Part shown: piece after piece, positions 7,278 through 12,172 of the stretch
Position numbering within the stretch: the stretch's first letter is position 1
How the letters are laid out: each line of letters opens with the position of its first letter
Assembly: GCA_003229495.1 (NCBI GenBank)
Contig: QIEB01000078.1
Coordinates: 1 to 16,172, forward strand
Direction: 5' to 3'
Length of the DNA stretch: 16,172 nucleotides
Origin: Flammeovirgaceae bacterium
Lineage (GTDB): Bacteria > Bacteroidota > Bacteroidia > Cytophagales > Cyclobacteriaceae
Notes under the pieces: model-generated
What the model saw: only the letters and a program-made list of their open reading frames with translations
What the model was told of the DNA's origin: nothing
The model's database searches: none
Position numbers and translations under genes: made by a program

Positions 7278-7359
7278 GGGGAGATACTCAAGCGGTCAAC
7301 GAGGACAGACTGTAAATCTGTTGGCACAGCCTTCGTAGGTTCGAATCCTGCTCTCCCCA
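7278..7359 (+). tRNA. tRNA-Tyr (anticodon GTA)
   Basis: The acceptor arm GGGGAGA (7278-7284) pairs perfectly with TCTCCCC (7352-7358), with discriminator A at 7359. The anticodon stem ACAGA/TCTGT encloses loop CTGTAAA with anticodon GTA at 7312-7314. A long variable arm marks a class II tRNA, as expected for bacterial tRNA-Tyr. The T arm contains GGTTCGAATCC. The CCA end is not encoded (A is followed by CAT), so it must be added after transcription. First of three tRNAs in the transcript leading to tuf. Confidence 0.97.
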
Positions 7360-7360
7360 C

Positions 7361-7460
7361 ATTGAGTTGGGGTTTGAGTTTGGGTTTAGAGTTGGGGTTT
7401 AGAGTTGAGGTTTAGAGTGTCAAGACACACTCACACTCATTACACACCCTCGCACTCAAT
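7361..7460 (+). repeat. GT-rich tandem repeat with complementary CA-rich arm in a tRNA spacer
   Basis: The spacer between tRNA-Tyr and tRNA-Gly holds four 12-13 bp units of TTGGGGTTTAGAG type (starts 7367, 7379, 7392, 7405, ending 7417). A CA-rich half with ACACTC-like units then follows to 7460. A perfect 7 bp inverted repeat (ATTGAGT 7361-7367, ACTCAAT 7454-7460) brackets the whole spacer. GTGTC-AA-GACAC sits near the centre at 7418-7429. The spacer has no coding frame of note and could fold as a long imperfect hairpin. Confidence 0.75.
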
Positions 7461-7462
7461 AT

Positions 7463-7535
7463 GCGGGAGTAGCTCAGTTGGTAGAGCGACAGCCTTCCAA
7501 GCTGTAGGTCGCGGGTTCGAACCTCGTCTCCCGCT
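7463..7535 (+). tRNA. tRNA-Gly (anticodon TCC)
   Basis: The acceptor GCGGGAG (7463-7469) pairs with CTCCCGC (7528-7534), with discriminator T at 7535. The anticodon stem ACAGC/GCTGT holds loop CTTCCAA with anticodon TCC at 7496-7498, reading GGA and probably GGG. The D arm (AGCTCAGTTGGTAGAGC) and T arm (GGGTTCGAACCTC) are standard. Length is 73 nt and no CCA is encoded. Confidence 0.97.
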
Positions 7536-7567
7536 CATAATATCCGGATTCAAACCGGAAGTTTGAG

Positions 7568-7639
7568 GCCGACGTAGCTCAGGGGTAGAGCGCTTCCTTG
7601 GTAAGGAAGAGGTCACGGGTTCAAATCCCGTCGTTGGCT
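7568..7639 (+). tRNA. tRNA-Thr (anticodon GGT)
   Basis: The acceptor GCCGACG (7568-7574) pairs with CGTTGGC (7632-7638) with one G-T pair; discriminator is T at 7639. The anticodon stem CTTCC/GGAAG encloses loop TTGGTAA with anticodon GGT at 7600-7602, reading ACC and ACT. The T arm is GGGTTCAAATCCC. Length is 72 nt, with CCA not encoded. It lies 80 nt upstream of tuf, the usual neighbour. Confidence 0.97.
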
Positions 7640-7719
7640 CATCGAAGTACGGTTTTATTTGAACAAGAAACTATATAGACGTAAACTTAATATTAAACTA
7701 AATTTGAGGATTTTCAGAC

Positions 7720-8907
7720 ATGGCTAAAGAAACCTTTGACCGTTCCAAACCACACGTTAATATCGGCACGATAGGTCACGTAGACCACGGTAAAACAACA
7801 TTAACCGCTGCCATTACCAAAGTACTTTCAGCAAAGGGTTTGGCAGAACAAAGAGATTTTTCTTCCATAGACAATGCTCCTGAGGAAAAAGAAAGGGGTA
7901 TTACCATCAACACTGCACACGTTGAATATCAAACTGAAAACAGACACTACGCACACGTTGACTGTCCGGGTCACGCCGATTATGTAAAGAATATGGTAAC
8001 CGGGGCGGCACAAATGGATGGCGCTATTCTGGTGGTTGCTGCCACGGACGGCCCAATGCCTCAAACACGCGAGCATATCTTATTGGCACGCCAGGTAGGT
8101 GTGCCTGAATTAGTGGTCTTTATGAACAAAGTAGACTTAGTAGACGATCCTGAGTTACTGGAGCTGGTAGAAATGGAAATAAGGGAACTGCTTAGCTTTT
8201 ATGAATTTGATGGTGACAATATTCCTGTGATCCAGGGATCTGCTTTGGGTGGATTGAATGGTGAAGCCGAGTGGGTTGAGAAAATTAACGAATTGATGGA
8301 GGCAGTTGATAGCTTCATTCCTATTCCAAAGCGATTGATCGATAAAGACTTCCTGATGCCTGTTGAAGATGTCTTCTCAATCACCGGTCGCGGTACTGTG
8401 GCCACCGGTAGGATCGAAAGGGGTATAATCAACTCCGGTGAGCCGGTAGACATTTTGGGCATGGGGGCAGAAAACCTGAAATCCACCGTTACAGGTGTGG
8501 AAATGTTCCGAAAAATACTCGATCGTGGAGAAGCAGGAGATAATGTAGGGTTGTTGCTGCGGGGTATTGAAAAAACTGATATCCGCCGGGGAATGGTTAT
8601 CTGTAAGCCTCGCTCTGTTACTCCTCATGTGCATTTCAATGCAGAAGTTTATGTGCTGAGCAAGGAAGAGGGTGGAAGACATACACCATTTTTCAACAGA
8701 TATCGCCCACAGTTCTATTTGAGAACTACTGATGTGACTGGTGAAATCACTTTGCCTGATGGCGTTGAGATGGTAATGCCTGGAGACAACGTTACTATCG
8801 ATGTGCAATTAATCAATAAAGTAGCCATGGAAAAAGGACTGCGTTTTGCCATCCGTGAAGGAGGTAGAACCGTAGGTGCTGGTCAGGTAACTGAAATCTT
8901 AGACTAG
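7720..8907 (+). CDS. tuf: Translation elongation factor Tu
   Basis: GTPase that brings aminoacyl-tRNA to the ribosomal A site. The 395 residues are full length. The G domain shows G1 GHVDHGKT (19-26), switch I RGITINTAHVEY, G3 DCPGH (about 81-85), G4 NKVD (about 136-139) and G5 GSAL. Domain 2 follows with FSITGRGTVATGRIERG. Domain 3 contains GGRHTPFFNRYRPQFYLRTTDVTG and ends in VGAGQVTEILD. It lies 80 nt after tRNA-Thr. TAAATTTG at 7699-7706 matches a -7 element but would leave almost no leader and has no -33 partner, so expression is probably from the tRNA promoter. A stem-loop follows the stop codon. Confidence 0.99.
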   Translation: MAKETFDRSKPHVNIGTIGHVDHGKTTLTAAITKVLSAKGLAEQRDFSSIDNAPEEKERGITINTAHVEYQTENRHYAHVDCPGHADYVKNMVTGAAQMDGAILVVAATDGPMPQTREHILLARQVGVPELVVFMNKVDLVDDPELLELVEMEIRELLSFYEFDGDNIPVIQGSALGGLNGEAEWVEKINELMEAVDSFIPIPKRLIDKDFLMPVEDVFSITGRGTVATGRIERGIINSGEPVDILGMGAENLKSTVTGVEMFRKILDRGEAGDNVGLLLRGIEKTDIRRGMVICKPRSVTPHVHFNAEVYVLSKEEGGRHTPFFNRYRPQFYLRTTDVTGEITLPDGVEMVMPGDNVTIDVQLINKVAMEKGLRFAIREGGRTVGAGQVTEILD

Positions 8908-8925
8908 AGGTTGCAAAGAACAAGT

Positions 8926-8957
8926 AAACGTGTTTCTATTTTAATAAAAACACGTTT
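8926..8957 (+). terminator. Stem-loop after tuf, probable terminator or 3'-end element
   Basis: AAACGTGTTT (8926-8935) is a perfect 10 bp inverted repeat of AAACACGTTT (8948-8957), with a 12-nt A/T-rich loop. AAGTA/TACTT extend it with a small mismatch. The right arm ends in TTT but has no long T-run, so it may act by attenuation or protect the 3' end. It overlaps the -33 element of the next promoter. Confidence 0.55.
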
Positions 8958-8985
8958 GTATACTTACATTTAATTCGTAACTTTG
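8955..8985 (+). promoter_or_regulatory. Promoter of the tRNA-Trp-secE-nusG-ribosomal protein-rpoBC operon
   Basis: TTTG at 8955-8958, 19 nt, then TAACTTTG at 8978-8985: an exact Bacteroidota promoter in both elements and spacing, the same geometry as the one before tRNA-Tyr. Transcription would start near 8992, about 24 nt before tRNA-Trp. I see no other complete promoter before rpoB. Confidence 0.7.
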
Positions 8986-9015
8986 CACACCCATTTTTAA
9001 TGGTTGGATGAAGTT

Positions 9016-9088
9016 ACGGGTGTAGCTCAATTGGTAGAGTAGTGGTCTCCAAAACCATTGGCTGGGAGTTCGAGTCTCTCCACCCGTG
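9016..9088 (+). tRNA. tRNA-Trp (anticodon CCA)
   Basis: The acceptor ACGGGTG (9016-9022) pairs perfectly with CACCCGT (9081-9087), with discriminator G at 9088. The anticodon loop CTCCAAA has CCA at 9049-9051. The D arm contains AGCTCAATTGGTAGAGT, and the T stem GGGAG/CTCTC contains one G-T pair. Length is 73 nt, with no encoded CCA. The secE start lies 22 nt downstream, so the tRNA is cut out of the mRNA of a protein operon. Confidence 0.97.
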
Positions 9089-9110
9089 CAATAAAATGCC
9101 GTTCAGACCT

Positions 9111-9302
9111 ATGCAAAAACTTAGTACATATATATTAGAATCCGTCGAGGAAATGAAGAACAAGGTGACTTGGCCTTCATACAAATCACTTCAGAACAGC
9201 TCAATGCTGGTATTAGTGGCCTCGTTGATCTTTGCAGTAATTATAGGGTTAATTGATACGGCCTTTAAGAACAGCCTGGAGTGGTTCTATCAAGCTTTAT
9301 AA
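9111..9302 (+). CDS. secE: Preprotein translocase subunit SecE
   Basis: Small subunit of the SecYEG channel in the inner membrane that clamps SecY. The 63 residues have the short form of the family. An amphipathic N-terminal helix (LSTYILESVEEMKNKVTWPSYKSL) contains the conserved VTWP turn. One transmembrane helix (MLVLVASLIFAVIIGLIDTAF) and a short tail follow. The start at 9111 (MQKLSTYI) fits the family. ATG 9096 would add five residues and is possible. Any start further upstream in this frame lies inside tRNA-Trp and is excluded. The stop is 9 bp before the nusG ATG. Confidence 0.93.
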   Translation: MQKLSTYILESVEEMKNKVTWPSYKSLQNSSMLVLVASLIFAVIIGLIDTAFKNSLEWFYQAL

Positions 9303-9311
9303 GTGGGGTCA

Positions 9312-9887
9312 ATGTCAGACGAAACAAAAATGAGTGAGGCAAAGTGGTATGTGGTCCGGGTGGTCAGTGGTAAGGAAAGAAAGGTAAAAATCTACCTTGA
9401 AAATGAGATCGCAAGACAAAAACTGGAAGATTTTATCCCACAGGTGCTTATCCCCTCAGAAAAGGTTTACGAGATGAGAAATGGGAAAAAGCGGATGAGA
9501 GAGCGAAATTTCTTTCCTGGATACGTGCTGGTATCAGCAGATCTTACCCATGGCGAGGCTCACCATTTAGTAAAAAGTATTCCCGGAGTTATTGGTTTTC
9601 TGGGTTCTAGCGAAGGTGGGACGTCTAAGACACCGGTGCCCTTAAGACAAACTGAGATCAATAGGATACTCGGCAAGGTTGATGAGCTTGATGAGTTCGA
9701 AGAAACATTGGTTACCCCTTTTATTGTTGGAGAGTCCGTGAAGGTGATGGATGGACCTTTTAGTGGATTTACCGGGAATGTGGAAGAAGTGTTCGAGGAG
9801 CGTAAGAAGTTGAATGTGATGGTGAAGATATTTGGAAGAAACACCCCGGTAGAATTGAATTACATGCAAGTTGAAAAATTAGACTAG
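9312..9887 (+). CDS. nusG: Transcription termination/antitermination factor NusG
   Basis: Binds RNA polymerase across the cleft, affects pausing and Rho-dependent termination, and links polymerase to the ribosome. The protein has an N-terminal NGN domain (KWYVVRVVSGKERKVKIYLE, then a central FFPGYVLVSADL and HLVKSIPGVIGFLG). A C-terminal KOW domain (FIVGESVKVMDGPFSGFTG) follows. I chose the ATG at 9312 (191 residues), preceded by GTGGGG, which may serve as a ribosome binding site. ATG 9330 (MSEAKWYV, 185 residues) is a good alternative that fits family N-termini better, and the GTG at 9303 is less likely. rplK starts 2 bp after the stop. Confidence 0.95.
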   Translation: MSDETKMSEAKWYVVRVVSGKERKVKIYLENEIARQKLEDFIPQVLIPSEKVYEMRNGKKRMRERNFFPGYVLVSADLTHGEAHHLVKSIPGVIGFLGSSEGGTSKTPVPLRQTEINRILGKVDELDEFEETLVTPFIVGESVKVMDGPFSGFTGNVEEVFEERKKLNVMVKIFGRNTPVELNYMQVEKLD

Positions 9888-9889
9888 AA

Positions 9890-10333
9890 ATGGCCAAACA
9901 AATAAGCGGATTTCTTAAACTTCAGATCAGAGGAGGAGCGGCTAATCCTTCACCTCCTGTGGGTCCGGCTTTAGGTAGTAAGGGATTGAATATTATGGAA
10001 TTCTGTAAGCAGTTTAATGCCCGTACACAGGACAAAGCTGGAACATTGTTGCCAGTTTTGATCACCATGTATGCTGACAAGTCTTTTGACTTCGTGGTAA
10101 AAACACCACCGGCACCGGTATTACTAATGAATGCCGCTAGATTAAAGAAAGCTTCCCCGGAGCCCAATCGTGAAAAGGTAGGTTCGGTCACTTGGGACCA
10201 AGTAAAGGAAATTGCGGAAACGAAAATGCCTGATCTCAACGCGTTTACCGTGGAGTCAGCAATGAAAATGGTGGCAGGAACCGCTCGAAGTATGGGGATC
10301 AGAGTAAAGGGAAAAGCTCCCTGGAACAATTAA
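9890..10333 (+). CDS. rplK: 50S ribosomal protein L11
   Basis: Forms the GTPase-associated centre with 23S rRNA and L10. The 147 residues have the proline-rich N-terminal motif (KLQIRGGAANPSPPVGPALG). This is followed by GLNIMEFCKQFNART, the FDFVVKTPPAPVLL strand and the C-terminal RNA-binding domain ending in TARSMGIRVKGKAPWNN. Only 2 bp separate it from nusG, so there is no leader of the kind used for L1 feedback in Escherichia coli. rplA follows after 12 bp. Confidence 0.98.
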   Translation: MAKQISGFLKLQIRGGAANPSPPVGPALGSKGLNIMEFCKQFNARTQDKAGTLLPVLITMYADKSFDFVVKTPPAPVLLMNAARLKKASPEPNREKVGSVTWDQVKEIAETKMPDLNAFTVESAMKMVAGTARSMGIRVKGKAPWNN

Positions 10334-10345
10334 AAAGAATTCAAC

Positions 10346-11044
10346 ATGGCGAAGTTGACTAAAAATCAAAAAGCAATACAGGAAAAAATTGAGCCAAATA
10401 AGGAGTACACCATTGAAGATGCAAGTTCCTTAGTAAAAGATATAACCTTTACCAAATTTGACGCTTCAATTGATCTAAGCGTGCGTTTGGGGGTGGATCC
10501 CCGAAAGTCTGACCAAATGGTGCGGGGCGTTGTGACCTTACCTCATGGAAGCGGTAAACAAGTGAAGGTTTTGGTTCTGTGTACTCCTGATAAGGAAGAA
10601 GAAGCCAAGGGAGCGGGCGCTGACTATGTAGGCCTTGATGAATATATTTCTAAAATAGAAAAAGGTTGGACTGATATTGACGTGATCATTACCATGCCTA
10701 CTGTAATGGCTAAAGTCGGGAAACTTGGACGGATATTAGGACCTCGTGGAATGATGCCAAATCCAAAATCTGGAACGGTGACTGCCGACGTAGCAAAAGC
10801 AGTTACTGAGGTAAAGGCTGGAAAAATTGATTTTAAAGTAGATAAAGCAGGTATAATAAATACCAGTATTGGAAAAGCGTCTTTTGATGCAAATATGATC
10901 AGGGAGAACGCCCTGGAAGTGGTTCTGACTATTTCACGTTTAAAGCCGTCATCGGCCAAGGGTACTTACTTCAAGAGCATAAGCATGTCCAGTACTATGA
11001 GCGCTGGCATAGCTATTGACAAAAACTCTATAGAAGGTATTTAA
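10346..11044 (+). CDS. rplA: 50S ribosomal protein L1
   Basis: Binds 23S rRNA at the mobile L1 stalk, which helps deacylated tRNA leave the E site; in other bacteria it also represses its own operon. Length is 232 residues, normal. Conserved parts are TKFDASIDLSVRLGVDPRKSD, VRGVVTLPHGSGK, the central domain PTVMAKVGKLGRILGPRG, MMPNPKSGTVT and the C-terminal KGTYFKSISMSSTM. It is followed 2 bp later by rplJ. Confidence 0.98.
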   Translation: MAKLTKNQKAIQEKIEPNKEYTIEDASSLVKDITFTKFDASIDLSVRLGVDPRKSDQMVRGVVTLPHGSGKQVKVLVLCTPDKEEEAKGAGADYVGLDEYISKIEKGWTDIDVIITMPTVMAKVGKLGRILGPRGMMPNPKSGTVTADVAKAVTEVKAGKIDFKVDKAGIINTSIGKASFDANMIRENALEVVLTISRLKPSSAKGTYFKSISMSSTMSAGIAIDKNSIEGI

Positions 11045-11046
11045 TT

Positions 11047-11586
11047 ATGACTAGAGCAGAAAAAGAATCTATTGTTGAAGAACTTTATCAAAAGTTTTCG
11101 AACACAAATAATTTTTATATTACAGACCCCCAAGGTCTGAACGTTGAGCGTGTAAACAATTTTCGACGGCTTTGCTTTAAGAAAAAGGTAGAATATAAGG
11201 TATACAAAAATACTTTGATTAAAAAAGCCCTGGAAAAACTTGACACGGACTATACATCTTTTGGTGAAAGTGTGTTAAAGGGTTTTTCAGGAATCCTGTT
11301 TTCAAATGAAAGCAGTAATTCTCCGGCCAATATTATCAAGGAATTTAGAAAATCAGCGAAGTCTGAGGATTTATTGCCGCTATTAAAGGGTGCTTCCATC
11401 AATTCTGATCTCTTTATTGGCGAAGAAAATCTCACCGCTTTAAGTAAGCTTAGATCTAAGGTTGAACTTATAGGTGAGGTGATCAGTATACTTCAGTCAC
11501 CTGTTAAGAATGTTGTATCTGCCCTTCAAGGCAGCCAACATACTTTGGCTGGTCTGGTAAAAGCCCTCTCCCAGCGTGAGGGTTAA
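11047..11586 (+). CDS. rplJ: 50S ribosomal protein L10
   Basis: Anchors the L7/L12 dimers to the ribosomal stalk base. The 179 residues begin MTRAEKESIVEELYQKFS and contain the RNA-binding domain (NVERVNNFRRLCFKKKVEYKVYKNTLIKKAL). A C-terminal helix that carries the L7/L12 dimers includes PVKNVVSALQGSQHTLAGLVKALSQ. The start is 2 bp after rplA, so the classic L10 leader is absent. The last 70 bp of the gene can form three hairpins before the 46 bp gap to rplL. Confidence 0.97.
   Translation: MTRAEKESIVEELYQKFSNTNNFYITDPQGLNVERVNNFRRLCFKKKVEYKVYKNTLIKKALEKLDTDYTSFGESVLKGFSGILFSNESSNSPANIIKEFRKSAKSEDLLPLLKGASINSDLFIGEENLTALSKLRSKVELIGEVISILQSPVKNVVSALQGSQHTLAGLVKALSQREG
11519..11584 (+). other. 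Cluster of three potential hairpins at the rplJ 3' end
   Basis: A: CTGCC (11519-11523) with GGCAG (11530-11534), 6-nt loop. B: CAGCCAA (11532-11538) with TTGGCTG (11545-11551), 6-nt loop. C: AGCCCTC (11562-11568) with GAGGGTT (11578-11584), 9-nt loop and one G-T pair. A and B share 11532-11534 and exclude each other. No T-run follows C. All lie within coding sequence, so chance pairing is possible. Confidence 0.3.
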
Positions 11587-11632
11587 TAAGTAGTTTATTG
11601 TTAAGTATTAGAATTTTAAAAGTTATATAGAA

Positions 11633-12013
11633 ATGGCAGATATCAAAGCGTTAGGAGACCAACTTGTAGAGTTGAGTGTAAAGGAAGTTCAAGAGTTGGC
11701 GGACTATTTAAAAGAAACCCATGGCATTGAGCCCGCCGCCGCCGCCCCTGTAATGGTAGCAGGTGGTGGAGACGGCGAAGGTGCAGAAGGTGCAGAAGAA
11801 AAATCTTCATTCGATGTGGTACTAACTGCACCCGGCGGATCTAAACTGGCAGTAGTAAAATTAGTAAAGGAGCTGACTGGATTAGGTCTTAAAGAAGCCA
11901 AGGAATTGGTAGACAGTGCACCTAAGGAAGTAAAAGAAGGCGTTGGCAAAGATGAAGCCGAGGCACTCAAGAAACAGCTTGAAGAAGCTGGTGCGGAAGT
12001 AGAATTGAAATAA
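11633..12013 (+). CDS. rplL: 50S ribosomal protein L7/L12
   Basis: Stalk protein present in several copies per ribosome that recruits and stimulates EF-Tu, EF-G and other GTPase factors. The 126 residues show an N-terminal dimerisation helix (LGDQLVELSVKEVQELADYLKE). A flexible Ala/Gly/Glu hinge spans about residues 35-60. The factor-binding C-terminal domain has SSFDVVLTAPGGSKLAVVKLVKELTGLGLKEAK and the DSAPKEVKEGV turn. A 46 bp A/T-rich gap separates it from rplJ, with no promoter match to the Bacteroidota consensus. A 159 bp gap with a hairpin follows. Confidence 0.98.
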   Translation: MADIKALGDQLVELSVKEVQELADYLKETHGIEPAAAAPVMVAGGGDGEGAEGAEEKSSFDVVLTAPGGSKLAVVKLVKELTGLGLKEAKELVDSAPKEVKEGVGKDEAEALKKQLEEAGAEVELK

Positions 12014-12056
12014 GGAATTGTTATTTACGCTGCCCCACGCAGAACGAACTACTGTT

Positions 12057-12084
12057 AGGCCTGGCATTGACCGTCAGGTCTTTT
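12057..12084 (+). terminator. Hairpin between rplL and rpoB, possible attenuator
   Basis: AGGCCTG (12057-12063) pairs with CAGGTCT (12075-12081), with one G-T pair and an 11-nt loop. A T4 run at 12081-12084 and a pyrimidine-rich tract follow. It sits in the 159 bp gap between stalk protein and polymerase genes, where a partial terminator lowers polymerase synthesis in Escherichia coli. I see no promoter match in the gap, so rpoB probably depends on read-through. Confidence 0.5.
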
Positions 12085-12172
12085 CCTGTTTCTACCTACA
12101 TATTAAGGTGGTTGATAGGTATCATTGATGCCGTTTTTAAGAAAGACACTATTACTCTAAATTATACAAGCC

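Noticed and set aside
7367..7417. CRISPR-like array or G-quadruplex in the GT-rich repeat
   Set aside because: Units are 12-13 bp and contiguous with no spacers, so not CRISPR. Only three G3-4 tracts with 9-nt loops, so a quadruplex is weak.
7699..7706. TAAATTTG as a separate tuf promoter
   Set aside because: No -33 element at the right distance, and transcription would start about 7 nt before the ATG; A/T-rich chance match is more likely.
8377..8808. 143-codon open frame on the minus strand
   Set aside because: Antisense to tuf; the conserved EF-Tu frame explains the sequence.
9042..9110. Longer secE reading frame starting inside tRNA-Trp
   Set aside because: The extra N-terminal codons are tRNA sequence from the anticodon loop onward; family N-termini begin at or near 9111.
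9922..10329. 135-codon open frame on the minus strand
   Set aside because: Antisense to rplK, no recognisable motif.
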